DNA of 11,738 nt from assembly GCA_963755075.1 (NCBI GenBank), contig CAVWKL010000237.1:1-11738 (forward strand), written 5' to 3'. Below the pieces are notes generated by a model, which worked only from the letters and a program-made list of their open reading frames with translations, ran no database searches and had not been told where the DNA came from. The translations under genes were made by a program, and so were the position numbers. Position 1 is the first letter of the stretch. Each line of letters opens with the position of its first letter. This DNA comes from Roseiarcus sp963755075. Lineage in GTDB: Bacteria > Pseudomonadota > Alphaproteobacteria > Rhizobiales > Beijerinckiaceae. Shown here in pieces: positions 1 to 8,522 of the stretch.

Positions 1-736
1 GCGCTTTGCCCCGCTTTCCGTTTCGCGGCGCCGCAAACGTTCGGCGATCGCCCGGCACGGCGCGTCGTCGACGCCGATCAGCGCCGTCGCCGCGCGCGCG
101 ACCAGGCGCTCCTTGATCGCCGCATAGGCTTCCAGCGTTCCGTGCCGATCGAGATGATCGGGCGTGACGTTGATCAGCGCGCCGACGCTCGGCGCCAGCG
201 ACGGGGCAAGGTCGATCTGGAAGGAGGAGCATTCGACGACGTGAACGCGCCCCTCCGACGGCGGCGGCAGATCGAGGATCGGCACGCCGATGTTGCCGCC
301 CATCGCGGCGTCGCGGCCGGCTTGGCGCAGGATATGGGCGATCAGCGCCGTGGTAGTCGACTTGCCGTTGGTTCCGGTCACGGCGACGAAGGGCGCGTGC
401 GGGCGCGCGCGCGGCGCGCTCCCTGGCGAAGAGCTCGATGTCGCCGACGACTTCGACGCCGGCGGCGTGCGCCCGTTCGACCGTCCAATGCGGCTTGGGG
501 TGGGTCAGCGGCACGCCCGGCGCGAGCACCAGCGCCGCGAAGCGCGGCCAATCGGCGGCAGTCAGATCGATCGGCGCGAAGCCCGCCGCGGCGGCGCGCT
601 CGCGCGCCTTCGCGTCGTCGTCCCACGCGGCGACCGCAGCGCCGCCGGCGGCGAGCGCGCGCAGGGTCGAGAGGCCCGAGCCGCCCAGCCCGAACAGCGC
701 GACATTGCGACCGCGGAAGGATTCGACCGGCGTCAT
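1..736 (-). CDS. murD: MurD, UDP-MurNAc-L-alanine:D-glutamate ligase (partial, one frameshift)
   Basis: MurD is the cytoplasmic ATP-dependent ligase that adds D-glutamate to UDP-MurNAc-L-Ala. ATG at 736 lies 2 bases after the mraY stop. Reading down gives an N-terminal nucleotide-binding domain (VALFGLGGSGLS near residues 12-23). After a frame change come the Mur ligase P-loop TGTNGKSTT (about 120-128), GGNIGVP, ECSSFQID and NVTPDHLDRHGT, all typical of MurD. About 245 residues of the usual roughly 450 are present; the rest lies beyond base 1. The frame breaks at the GGG at 401-403 (CCC on the coding strand). Removing one base joins ...RAARAP to HAPFVAVTGTNGKS without loss. Because murD is normally essential and both sides read cleanly, I take this as a sequence error. 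Identification is near certain; true intactness is not shown. Confidence 0.93.
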   Translation of the reverse strand, partial: MTPVESFRGRNVALFGLGGSGLSTLRALAAGGAAVAAWDDDAKARERAAAAGFAPIDLTAADWPRFAALVLAPGVPLTHPKPHWTVERAHAAGVEVVGDIELFARERAARAPARALRRRDRNQRQVDYHGADRPYPAPSRPRRRDGRQHRRADPRSAAAVGGARSRRRMLLLPDRPCPVAGAERRRADQRHARSSRSARNAGSLCGDQGAPGRARGDGADRRRRRAVPGDRRTFAAPRNGKRGKA

Positions 737-738
737 GC

Positions 739-1821
739 TCACCTCAGCTTCAGCGTTGCGAGGCCCACCATCGCCAGCACGAACGCGATAATCCAGAAGC
801 GCATGACGATCTGCGGCTCGGACCAGCCGAGCTGTTCGAAATGATGGTGGATGGGCGCCATGCGAAAGACGCGCTTGCCCGTCAGCTTGAACGAGGCGAC
901 CTGCACGACCACCGACAGCGCCTCCATCACGAACAGCCCGCCGATGATGGCGAGCACGATTTCGTGCTTGATCGAGACGGCGATCGCGCCGAGCAAACCG
1001 CCGAGCGCCAGCGAACCGGTGTCGCCCATGAAGATCTGCGCCGGCGGCGCGTTGAACCACAGGAACCCGATTCCCGCGCCGATCATCGCGCCGCAGATGA
1101 CCGCCAGATCGCCGGCGTAGGGGATGTGATTGATGAGAAGATAGCGCGAAAAGAGCAGATTGCCGGTGAAATAGGCGATGAGCGCCAGCGTCGCCGCGGC
1201 GATCATCACCGGCACGATCGCCAGCCCGTCGAGCCCGTCGGTCAAATTGACGGCGTTGCCGAAGGCGACGATGACGAACGGACCGAACGCCAGGAACGCC
1301 CAACCGAGATCGGCGACGTAGCCGTTGTAGAACGGCACCGCCAGCGAGGTCGCGCCGACCGCGCCGGTGCGCATCATCGCATAACAGGCGACGATGGCGA
1401 TGCCGAATTCGGCGGCGAGCCGCGCCCGGCCGGAAAAGCCGCGATGCGACTGCTTCGTCACCTTGAGATAGTCGTCGTAGAAGCCGATCGCGGCGAAGCC
1501 GGCGGTGACGAACAGCACGATCCAGACGTAGGGGCTCTCCAGATTCGCCCACAAGAGCGACGAGGCGAAGAGACCGAACAGGATCATCAGTCCGCCCATC
1601 GTCGGCGTGCCCTTTTTGGTCAACAGGTGCGAAGCGGGCCCGTCGGCGCGAATCGGCTGGCCTTTGCCCTGTTTGAGGCGCAGCGCCGAAATGATCATCG
1701 GTCCGAAAAAGAACACCAGGATCAATCCGGTCGTCGCGGCGCCGAGGGTGCGAAAGGTCAGGTAGCGGAACAGATTGAAGATGCCCGCCACGTGCGAAAG
1801 ATCAGCCAGCCAAGTCAGCAT
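739..1821 (-). CDS. mraY: MraY, phospho-MurNAc-pentapeptide transferase
   Basis: This integral membrane enzyme transfers phospho-MurNAc-pentapeptide from UDP to undecaprenyl phosphate, making lipid I at the inner face of the cytoplasmic membrane. The 360-residue product has the usual family length and is dominated by hydrophobic helices. Family motifs are in order: the DD pair in FYDDYLK (116-117), NAVNLTDGLDG (189-199), FMGDTGS (264-270) and the HHH cluster in MAPIHHHFE (325-327). The PTMGG and SHRGFSGR stretches near 73-77 and 125-132 also fit. ATG at 1821 lies 10 bases after the murF stop, and the stop is 2 bases before murD. It is unbroken, which helps show that the frameshifts elsewhere are local. 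It is translated as part of the mraZ operon with no internal promoter that I can see. Confidence 0.98.
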   Translation of the reverse strand: MLTWLADLSHVAGIFNLFRYLTFRTLGAATTGLILVFFFGPMIISALRLKQGKGQPIRADGPASHLLTKKGTPTMGGLMILFGLFASSLLWANLESPYVWIVLFVTAGFAAIGFYDDYLKVTKQSHRGFSGRARLAAEFGIAIVACYAMMRTGAVGATSLAVPFYNGYVADLGWAFLAFGPFVIVAFGNAVNLTDGLDGLAIVPVMIAAATLALIAYFTGNLLFSRYLLINHIPYAGDLAVICGAMIGAGIGFLWFNAPPAQIFMGDTGSLALGGLLGAIAVSIKHEIVLAIIGGLFVMEALSVVVQVASFKLTGKRVFRMAPIHHHFEQLGWSEPQIVMRFWIIAFVLAMVGLATLKLR

Positions 1822-1831
1822 CGCCCGTTTC

Positions 1832-3250
1832 CTACTGCCGCGCCTTGGCGGATGAAAATTGCCCGCGAATCCCGGCGGCGACCGGCCCCATGCGGCTGCC
1901 GTTCGAGCCCTTGACCATCACGACGTCGCCGCCGCGCAACGCCTTGGCCAGTTCGCCTTGAAGGTCGCCGGCGCGCTCGGCCCAGGCCGCCCGCATCGGC
2001 GCCGGCGCCGCGTCGAACAGAGCTCGCGTCAAAGGCCCCGCCCCGAATAGCAGATCGACGCGGCGCTCGCTGAGAACGTCCGCCAGCGCCGCGTGCATGG
2101 CCGCGCCGTCCGGGCCGAGTTCCAGCATGTCGCCGATGACCGCGATGCGGCGCCCTTGCGGGCCCGGTTGCGCGGCGCCGAGCAGCGCCAAGGCGGCGCG
2201 CATCGAAGCGGGATTGGCGTTGTAACTCTCGTCGATGAGCGTGAACGGCCCGCTCGGGCTTTGCAGCGTGAAGCGTTCGCCCCGTCCCTTTTGCGGCGCG
2301 AATTCGGCGAGCGCCGCCGCCGCGCCAGCGAGATCGGCCCCCAGCGCCGCGGCGGCCAGCAGCGCCCCGAGGGCGTTTTCAGCCATGTGGAAGCCCGGCG
2401 CGCCGAGATCAAAGTCGAGTTCGCACCCGAGCACGCGCGCCCGAACCCGCGATCCGCCGTCCCGCTCGGCGACTGCCAACAGGCGCGCCTCGCAGCGCGC
2501 GCCGGCGCCGAAGCTCAGCACGCGGGCGCCGCGGGCGCGCGCGGCTTGGTCCAGCCGGGCGAATTGCGGCGCGTCGCGATTGAGGACGGCCGCGGCGCCC
2601 GATTCGAAGGCGGAAAAAATTTCGGCCTTGGCGTCGGCGATCGCCTCGATCGAGCCGAGGTGCTCGATATGAACCGGCGCGATCGTGGTGACGAGCGCGA
2701 CGTGGGGACGCGCCATCGCGACCAACGGCGTGATTTCGCCGGCGTGGTTCATGCCGATCTCGACGACGGCGAAAGCGGCGTCGGCGGGCAGGCGCGAAAG
2801 CGTCAGCGGCACGCCCCAGTGATTGTTGTAGGACGCGGCCGAGGCATGGGTCGGCGCGGCCTTCGCCAGCGCGAGGCGCAGCATTTCCTTGGCGCTGGTT
2901 TTGCCGACCGAGCCGGTCACCGCCACGACCCGAGCGCGCGAGCGCGCGCGCGCCGCGCCAGCCAGTCGCTCCAGCGCCCGCAAGGTATCCTCGACGGCGA
3001 AGGTCGCTTCGTGCGCTGCAAGGTCGCGCGGCCGCGGCTTGGCGATCACCGCGGCCGCAGCGCCCGCCTCGAAGGCGCGCGCCACATGGTCGTGACCGTC
3101 GTGGCTTTCGCCCCGGATGGCGAAGAAGAGGTCGCCGGGCTGAAGCGTGCGCGAGTCGATCGATACGCCGCCGACGCGCGTCCCGATCGGCGCGCTCGGC
3201 GGGCCCAACGTCGCGCTCAGTTCGGCCTCGCTCCACAACGTCTCGCTCAT
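1832..3250 (-). CDS. murF: MurF, UDP-MurNAc-tripeptide:D-Ala-D-Ala ligase
   Basis: MurF adds the D-Ala-D-Ala dipeptide, finishing the cytoplasmic pentapeptide precursor. The 472-residue protein has the three-domain Mur ligase layout. An N-terminal substrate domain contains SIDSR (30-34). The central ATPase domain has the P-loop TGSVGKTS (112-119), NNHWGVP (142-148) and EIGMNHAGE (164-172). The C-terminal domain has DESYNANP (340-347), GDMLELG (373-379) and KGSNGSRM (447-454). DESYNANP and NNHWG separate it from MurC, MurD and MurE. The ATG at 3250 overlaps the murE stop as ATGA, indicating translational coupling. The frame is intact over its full length. Its product feeds MraY, encoded next. 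Confidence 0.98.
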   Translation of the reverse strand: MSETLWSEAELSATLGPPSAPIGTRVGGVSIDSRTLQPGDLFFAIRGESHDGHDHVARAFEAGAAAAVIAKPRPRDLAAHEATFAVEDTLRALERLAGAARARSRARVVAVTGSVGKTSAKEMLRLALAKAAPTHASAASYNNHWGVPLTLSRLPADAAFAVVEIGMNHAGEITPLVAMARPHVALVTTIAPVHIEHLGSIEAIADAKAEIFSAFESGAAAVLNRDAPQFARLDQAARARGARVLSFGAGARCEARLLAVAERDGGSRVRARVLGCELDFDLGAPGFHMAENALGALLAAAALGADLAGAAAALAEFAPQKGRGERFTLQSPSGPFTLIDESYNANPASMRAALALLGAAQPGPQGRRIAVIGDMLELGPDGAAMHAALADVLSERRVDLLFGAGPLTRALFDAAPAPMRAAWAERAGDLQGELAKALRGGDVVMVKGSNGSRMGPVAAGIRGQFSSAKARQ

Positions 3251-4689
3251 GCCGGCCCCCGCAGCGCCGCCCGCGCGGCCTCGGCGTCGGAAAACGGCAG
3301 CGTCCGATCGCCGACGATTTGGCCGGTTTCATGACCTTTGCCGGCGATCACCAGCGCATCGCCCTTCCCCAGCATGGCGATGGCGGCATCGATCGCCGCG
3401 GCGCGATCGGCAATCTCGCGCGCGCCGGGCGCCGCGGCAAGGATTGCGGCGCGGATCGCCGCCGGATCCTCCGATCGCGGGTTGTCGTCGGTGACGATCG
3501 CCACGTCGGCGGCGCGCGCCGCGATGGCGCCCATCATCGGCCGCTTGCCGGCGTCGCGGTCGCCGCCGCAGCCGAACACCACGATGAGGCGGCCGGGAAC
3601 AAAGGGGCGCAACGCGGCGAGGGTCTTCTCCAGCGCGTCGGGCTTGTGCGCATAGTCGACGAAGATCGGCGCGCCGGCCTTCGCGCCGACGCGCTCGAGG
3701 CGCCCCGGCGCGCCCTCGAGCGTCTCCAGCGCGAGGGCGACCGCGTCCGGTTCGCTTCCCGTCGCGATGCACAGGCCCGCCGCCACCAGCGCATTGGAAA
3801 CCTGGAAGTCGCCCGGCAGCGGCAACAACGCCCGCCAAACGCACCCGGCATGCTCGAAGACGATGCGCGTCGCAAAGCCTTCGCGGCTCGCCGACGTCAA
3901 CCGCAGATCGAGGCCGCGCGCCCCGACAGTGAACGCCCGCAAACCCCGCTCGCGCGCCTCTTGCGCAACGCGCGCGGCGACGTCGCTGTCGGCGTCGACG
4001 ATGGCGGGCGCGCCGGTGGGCAGAAGCACGCGGAACAGGCGCAGCTTGGCGGCGAGATAGTCCTCCGTCGTCGCGTGGTAATCCATGTGATCGCGCGACA
4101 GATTGGTGAAGGCGCCGGCGGCGAGCCGCACGCCGTCGAGGCGTTTCTGATCGAGGCCGTGCGAGGAGGCTTCCAGCGCCAGCCGCGTGACGCCGACGCC
4201 GGCGAGGCGGTCGAGCGTCTCGTGCAGCGTGATCGTGTCCGGGGTCGTCAGCGAGCCGTAGACGGCGAGGGGACGCGAGACGACGCCGAGCGTCCCCAGC
4301 GAGGCCGCCTCGAAGCCCGTCGACGCCCAGATCTGCCGCACGAAGGCGGCGACCGAAGTCTTGCCGCTGGTGCCGGTGATGGCGACGATGAGCTCGGGCT
4401 GGCGCGGATAGAAGCGCGCCGCGGCCTGCGCGAGCGCGGCCCGCGCGTCGGCGACGCGCACGAACGCGGGCGCGGCGAAATCGGGCGCGCGCTCGCCGAC
4501 GATCACGACGGCGCCCTTTTCGACGGCTTGAGCGGCGTAAGCCAAGCCGTCGCTCTTCACGCCGGGAAGGGCGAAGAACGCGTCGCCAGGCTTGACCTTG
4601 CGGCTGTCGGCGCAAAGCCCGCCGATATCGCGCCAAGCCAGCGCCGCGTCGGCGCCGCCCAGATCGAGGATTTCGCCGAGACGCCTCAC
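3247..4689 (-). CDS. murE: MurE, UDP-MurNAc-L-Ala-D-Glu:meso-diaminopimelate ligase
   Basis: MurE adds the third stem-peptide residue. The 480-residue product shows the P-loop TGTSGKTS (105-112), TTPDT (148-152), EASSHGL (173-179), a lysine in AAKLRLF (about 215) at the place expected for the carbamylated lysine, DYAHKPD (345-351), GCGGDRD (373-379) and GKGHE (450-454). DDNPRSE (401-407) matches the DNPR signature of meso-diaminopimelate-adding MurE, as opposed to lysine-adding forms, so the cell wall is inferred to be the usual Gram-negative DAP type. The start is GTG at 4689; its GTGA overlaps the ftsI stop by four bases, which decides this start. The gene is unbroken and sits between ftsI and murF as in other alphaproteobacterial dcw clusters. 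Confidence 0.97.
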   Translation of the reverse strand: MRRLGEILDLGGADAALAWRDIGGLCADSRKVKPGDAFFALPGVKSDGLAYAAQAVEKGAVVIVGERAPDFAAPAFVRVADARAALAQAAARFYPRQPELIVAITGTSGKTSVAAFVRQIWASTGFEAASLGTLGVVSRPLAVYGSLTTPDTITLHETLDRLAGVGVTRLALEASSHGLDQKRLDGVRLAAGAFTNLSRDHMDYHATTEDYLAAKLRLFRVLLPTGAPAIVDADSDVAARVAQEARERGLRAFTVGARGLDLRLTSASREGFATRIVFEHAGCVWRALLPLPGDFQVSNALVAAGLCIATGSEPDAVALALETLEGAPGRLERVGAKAGAPIFVDYAHKPDALEKTLAALRPFVPGRLIVVFGCGGDRDAGKRPMMGAIAARAADVAIVTDDNPRSEDPAAIRAAILAAAPGAREIADRAAAIDAAIAMLGKGDALVIAGKGHETGQIVGDRTLPFSDAEAARAALRGPA

Positions 4690-6495
4690 TCCCTGTCCGC
4701 CCTGTCCGCGTCGTAACCATAGCCGAGGCGCGCGAGAAGCGGAAACGGCTGGTCGGGGAACTGGCTCGCCGGCGGCACGCCTTCGAGCGGCTCGACGCGC
4801 TCGATCAGCCGTCCGGTGGTTCGGCCGGCGTTATGCGCGGCGGTGTGAAAGCCGCCGTCCTCGGGCAGCGCCTGCGGCTCGTCGTACATCACGAGATAGA
4901 GATATTTCGGCTTGTCGGCGGGCGTGATGGCCATGAAGGTCGTGAACACCTTGTCGTGGGAATAATGGCCGTGCACGATCTTGTCCGCCGTGCCGGTCTT
5001 GCCGCCGACGTAATAGCCGGCAATGTTGGCGAATCCCGCCGAGCCGTGGGTCGCGTTGGAGCGCATGAGATAGCGCATCGACTCGGAGGTCTGCGCGCTG
5101 ACGACGCGATGGGCGACCGCCGCCGCCTCGGCCTCGTTGCGCATGAGGAAGGTCGGCGTCATCAGATTGCCGCCGTTGACCAAAGCGGCGACCGCCATGA
5201 GCGCTTGAATCGGGGCGACGTTGAGACCCTGGCCAAAAGCGATGGTCATGGTGTTCAGCTCGCCCCAGCGCTTGGGCACGAGCGGCTCGGCGCTTTCCGG
5301 CAATTCGGTGCGCAGCCGATCGAGCTGTCCCATTTTTCTCAAGAACGCCTGATGCCCTTCCACGCCGACCATCAGCGCCATGCGCGCGGCGCCGATGTTG
5401 GAGGAATGCGTAAAGACCTCGGGGACGCTGAGCAAGCGATGGGTCGCTTCAAAATCGTGAATGGTGAAGCGTCCGTAGCGCAAGCTTTGGCGCGCGTCGA
5501 TTCGCGTGGCGAGGTTCACCTTGCCCGAATTCGAGCGCCATCGCGATCGATAGCGCCTTGAACGTCGAGCCCATCTCATAGACGCCGACGGCGACGCGAT
5601 TGATCCTCTCGGGGTCCTTGAAGTCGCCGGGATCGTTGGGGTCGAAGTCGGGCAGCGACTCCAGCGCGATGATCTCGCCGGTGTTGACGTCCATGATCGC
5701 GCCGGCCGCCGCCTTGGCGTGGAACCGCTCGATCCCCGCCGCCAATTCGTCGCGCAACGCGTGCGTCGCTTTCAGATCCAAAGACAGGCGCACCGGCTTC
5801 AGCAAATCGGGATCGACGCTAAAGCCGGCGACGTGCGGATCGGTGAGGCTTTGCTCGTCGAGATACTTCTCCATCCCGGCGATGCCGACGTTATCCTTGT
5901 CGACAAAGCCGATGACGTGCGCGCCGAGCGGACCATTGGGATAGACGCGCTTGTTTTCGGGGATGAAGCCGATGCCGGGCAGCCCAAGGTGGAAGACCTC
6001 CTCCTGCTCCTTCTCCGTCACGTGGCGCTTGACCCAGACGAAGCCCTTCCGCGCGCCCAGGCGCTCGCGCAGCTCCTTGGCGTCGACGTCGGGCAGAACG
6101 TCGGTGAGGCGATCCACCGCCTCGTCTTTGTCGATGATGCGGCGCGGTTCGGCGAAGACGGACATCGTCTTGACGTCGGTGGCGAGAATCTCGCCGTTGC
6201 GATCGAGCAGGTCGGGCCGCGCGCCCGAAACGGCCTGATCGGCCGCCAGCTTCAAGCTTTGCGGCGGATCATGCGAGAGGCCGAGCGCCACGAGCTTGAC
6301 GCCGATGCCGAAATAGGCGGCGAGCATCGCCAGGGCGATCAAGCGAATGCGTCCGCCGCTCTTGTCGAGACGCGTCGAAAACAAATTGCGCGCCGTCGTC
6401 TTGATACGGGCGGTCCAGTTTGCGCCGGCCCTCGGCGCGCCGCCTTCCGGCGGCGTCTCGATGGCTTTCTCGGCGAATGGAGCGTTTTCAGACAT
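4686..6495 (-). CDS. ftsI: FtsI (PBP3), septal peptidoglycan transpeptidase, one frameshift (left copy)
   Basis: FtsI is the class B penicillin-binding protein that cross-links septal peptidoglycan. Reconstructed as 602 residues, it has a short cytoplasmic tail, one membrane anchor (about 51-72), a PBP-dimer region starting near RPDLLDRNGEILATD (93-107), and a transpeptidase domain with all three catalytic motifs: STFK (310-313), SSN (364-366) and KTGT (499-502). The ATG at 6495 is 3 bases after the ftsL stop; the stop overlaps the murE GTG. The frame breaks in GAATTC at 5527-5532: one extra A/T turns MALDSGK into MALEFGQ and hides the second half. The other arm reads through the same place in frame (MALDSGK), which supports an insertion error here. 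With the base removed, the whole reading frame is normal. Confidence 0.95.
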
Positions 6496-6498
6496 GTC

Positions 6499-6879
6499 CT
6501 ACCTCAGGGACGGCGTCGCGCCGGTGATGCCGGCGCTCGGCGTCGCCGATTGCCCGGCAAGGCCGAGCGACTGAAGTTCGCGCCCGATCGAGTCGACCTT
6601 GGCCGGCCGTTCGGGCAGGTCGTCCGCCTTGACGATCTGATTGAGGGCGAGCGGCTGCATGTCGAGCTGCTGGTCGGCGAGCGCCTGCAGTCGGTCGGGG
6701 CGGATCAGATGGGCGTATTCGGCGCGCAGCAGGTTGATCGCGTCTTTCTCCCTGGCGATGAGATGGCGGGTCTTGACGATTTGTTCCGAGGCGTAAATCG
6801 TCTGATACTTGACGCTGTAGACGTAAGCGGCCGAGGCGATCAGCGCGCCGATGGCGAGGACATGGAGGAAGCGCCACAT
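6499..6879 (-). CDS. ftsL: FtsL, divisome membrane protein (left copy)
   Basis: This 126-residue bitopic protein is placed by position between rsmH and ftsI and by topology. A short cytoplasmic N-terminus (MWRFLH) precedes one membrane helix (about 7-23), then a charged periplasmic segment likely to form a coiled coil (about 30-58, with SEQIVKTRHLIAREKDAINLLRAEY). FtsL pairs with FtsB (DivIC) and FtsQ to activate FtsI and FtsW in the septum. A motif LIRPDRLQALADQQLDMQPL follows, common in alphaproteobacterial FtsL. ATG at 6879 overlaps the rsmH stop by one base (TGATG). Sequence conservation in this family is low, so the name rests on context and shape, but the context is decisive. It is intact in this arm. 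Confidence 0.94.
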   Translation of the reverse strand: MWRFLHVLAIGALIASAAYVYSVKYQTIYASEQIVKTRHLIAREKDAINLLRAEYAHLIRPDRLQALADQQLDMQPLALNQIVKADDLPERPAKVDSIGRELQSLGLAGQSATPSAGITGATPSLR

Positions 6880-7915
6880 CAGCCCCTCCCCGGTCGGGTC
6901 GGCGGCAGCCGCGTGAGCGCGTCGAGTTCGGCGTCTCGACCGCGGAAGGGCGCGTCGGTGCGCTCGCCGAAGCGCAATTTGGCCGAACGCGCCGAGGGTT
7001 GGCCGCGAGCTCGGCTTCGCCAGGCAGAACCGGGCGCCCAGCCGAGGCGAGGAAAGTCGGCGCGGCGCGGGCCGGCTCGCCAGGCAGAAGGCGCGAGGCG
7101 GCCTGGCCGCGGCCGGAACGACGGGCGAGAAACTGCTTGACGATGCGATCCTCGAGCGAATGAAAGGTCACCACGACCAGCCGCCCGCCCGGCTTGAGCG
7201 CGCGTTCCGCCGCTTCGAGACCGCGCAGCAATTGGCCGAGTTCGTCGTTGACGGCGATGCGCAACGCCTGAAACGCGCGGGTCGCGGGATGCGTCGTCTC
7301 GCCCGGCCGGGCGGGCGCGACGCGGGCGATCATGTCGGCCAACTGGCGCGTCGAGACGTAGGGCGCGCTCACGCGGTCGGCGACGATGGCGCGGGCGATG
7401 CGCCGCGCCGCGCGCTCCTCGCCGAAATAATAGAGGATGTCGGCGATCGCTTGTTCGTCGTCTTCGCGCAGGATGTCGGCGGCGCTGCGCCCAACGCCTT
7501 CCATGCGCATGTCGAGCGGCGCGTCCTGGCGGAGCGAGAAGCCGCGGGAGGCCTCGTCGAACTGCATCGAGGATACGCCGACGTCGAGAACGACGCCGTC
7601 GAGCGGCTCGGCGCCGAGGCGGCGCGCGATCGCGTCGAGATCGCCGAAGCGTCCCTCGACCAGCCTCAGGCGGCCCGACGCCGCCGCGACGAGATCCTGG
7701 CCCGCGGCGACGGCGGTCGGATCGCGATCGAGGGCGACGACGCGCGCGCCGCGCTCGATGAGCGCGCGGGAATAACCGCCGGCCCCGAAAGTGCCGTCGA
7801 GATAGACGCCGCCGGCGCGAACCCTCAGCGCGTCCAACGCCTCGGCGCGCAGCACGGGAATGTGGCGGGCGGGTCCGCCGGCGGCGGCGATCTCCGCGCC
7901 GCGCGCCCCCCTCAT
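6879..7915 (-). CDS. rsmH: RsmH (MraW), 16S rRNA m4C1402 methyltransferase, frameshift near the C-terminus (left copy)
   Basis: RsmH is the SAM-dependent enzyme that N4-methylates C1402 of 16S rRNA in the ribosomal P site. Visible motifs are HIPVL (18-22), the SAM-binding loop DGTFGAGGYS (40-49), LDVGVSSMQFDEASRGFS, RAFQALRIAVNDEL and VVTFHSLEDRIVKQF. The ATG at 7915 overlaps the mraZ stop as ATGA. The frame fails after AELAANP: the GGG at 6996-6998 (CCC on the coding strand) appears to lack one base. Restoring it gives the tail NPSARSAKLRFGERTDAP..., matching the right copy, and the natural TGA that overlaps ftsL. The corrected length is 345 residues, normal for the family. Without correction, the frame runs through ftsL in the wrong phase. 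Confidence 0.95.
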
Positions 7916-8391
7916 TCCCGTGCTCCTGGCGGGGCGGCCTGCGCCGCCCTTGCGCCGAATTCGGCCCGAAGGCGACGCACCCGCGACTTGGCCTCCTCGA
8001 GATGCGCCGCGAACCGAATCGGTTCCCATATTTGAAACTTGTGACCGTGACCGACGAAGGCCGCCTCGTCCTTCAACCCGAGGGAGGCGCGGACGCGCTC
8101 GCTCAGCAGAATGCGCCCCTCGGAGTCGGGCCGCAGGATTTCGCTGGTGCCGAGCAGCGCCGTCGCCAGATCCTCGCGCGCCTGCGAGTAAGGCGGCATC
8201 GACTCCAACAGCGCGTTGATTTCGCCCAGCAGCATATGACCGCCGCAATCGAGCGCCGGCGCGTCGAGCGAGGGGTGGATGAAAATGCCGTCGAAGCCGT
8301 CCTTGGCCAGCACCGCGCGGAACGGCGCGGGGACCGAAATGCGGCCCTTGGCGTCGAAGCGGTTGGTAAAGTGCGAGAGGAAGCGATCCAA
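7912..8391 (-). CDS. mraZ: MraZ, dcw operon transcriptional regulator (left copy)
   Basis: MraZ is a ring-forming DNA-binding protein with two AbrB-like swapped-hairpin repeats; in E. coli it represses its own dcw operon. The 159-residue product shows both repeats with their signature: DAKGR at 13-17 and DSEGR at 89-93. The start is TTG at 8391, because the protein begins MDRFLSHFTNRFD, the usual MraZ N-terminus, and the second arm uses TTG at the same place. A purine-rich GAGGGTGGG lies about 8-16 bases upstream as a weak ribosome site. TTG plus weak ribosome binding suggests low expression, fitting a regulator. The stop overlaps rsmH. Likely operators lie at 8483-8517. The gene is intact. 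Confidence 0.96.
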   Translation of the reverse strand: MDRFLSHFTNRFDAKGRISVPAPFRAVLAKDGFDGIFIHPSLDAPALDCGGHMLLGEINALLESMPPYSQAREDLATALLGTSEILRPDSEGRILLSERVRASLGLKDEAAFVGHGHKFQIWEPIRFAAHLEEAKSRVRRLRAEFGARAAQAAPPGARE

Positions 8392-8460
8392 GGCTCAGCC
8401 CACCCTCAAACGCGCGCGCACAAACCCGCTCGCGCCGCGACTTGGCGCTCGCGGGCGACA

Positions 8461-8476
8461 GGGCGGGAGAGCGCCC
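8461..8476 (-). other. Short leader hairpin, left mraZ
   Basis: GGGCG and CGCCC pair as a five-base stem around a six-base loop in the proposed 5' leader. The equivalent stem in the other arm is kept while the loop differs. It may be chance in GC-rich DNA. Confidence 0.3.
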
Positions 8477-8482
8477 TTTTGA

Positions 8483-8517
8483 CGGGATGATCTGGGATAC
8501 CATGGGCACTTATGGGC
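8483..8517 (+). promoter_or_regulatory. MraZ operator repeats, left set
   Basis: Pentamers CGGGA (8483), TGGGA (8493), TGGGC (8503) and TGGGC (8513) recur at an exact 10-base pitch, reading on the strand opposite to the left mraZ. Three perfect TGGGN copies spaced by five bases match the published E. coli MraZ operator form. One helical turn per repeat suits binding by several subunits of the MraZ ring. They overlap the proposed -10 and spacer, so binding would be expected to block transcription. Function is inferred. Confidence 0.75.
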
Positions 8518-8522
8518 GTCAA
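8494..8522 (-). promoter_or_regulatory. Possible sigma-70-like promoter of left mraZ
   Basis: On the minus strand TTGACG (8522-8517), a 17-base spacer and TATCCC (8499-8494) form a plausible -35/-10 pair. The -35 is good and the -10 matches only its TAT part. The leader to the TTG start would be about 95 bases. The -35 crosses the symmetry centre, so if the junction is artificial this box may be too. Confidence 0.35.

Larger units (their letters stand above)
5303..8520. repeat. Left arm of large diverged inverted repeat
   Basis: From the centre outward this arm holds the mraZ leader, mraZ, rsmH, ftsL and two thirds of ftsI, mirroring 8521-11738 with almost no net length change. The mraZ starts satisfy start-left plus start-right = 17041, and so do nearby leader landmarks. 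The outer boundary at about 5303 is set only by the window end of the other arm, so the repeat may be longer. ftsL differs at about 20 of its first 275 bases. Confidence 0.9.

Noticed and set aside
385..420. The GCGC-rich run as a functional Z-DNA or repeat element
   Set aside because: It codes for the alanine/arginine-rich linker before the MurD P-loop, and similar alternating GC runs occur throughout this GC-rich window.
142..1914. A 590-codon open frame on the plus strand opposite murD/mraY
   Set aside because: It is arginine/aspartate-rich with no domain pattern and lies antisense to intact mraY; it is a by-product of GC-rich codon use. Similar long plus-strand frames opposite murF and murE were dropped for the same reason.
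6488..8509. A 673-codon minus-strand frame suggesting a large fused protein containing RsmH
   Set aside because: Only its middle part reads as RsmH. The beginning is mraZ in the wrong phase, and the end is ftsL in the wrong phase because of the one-base deletion near 6997.
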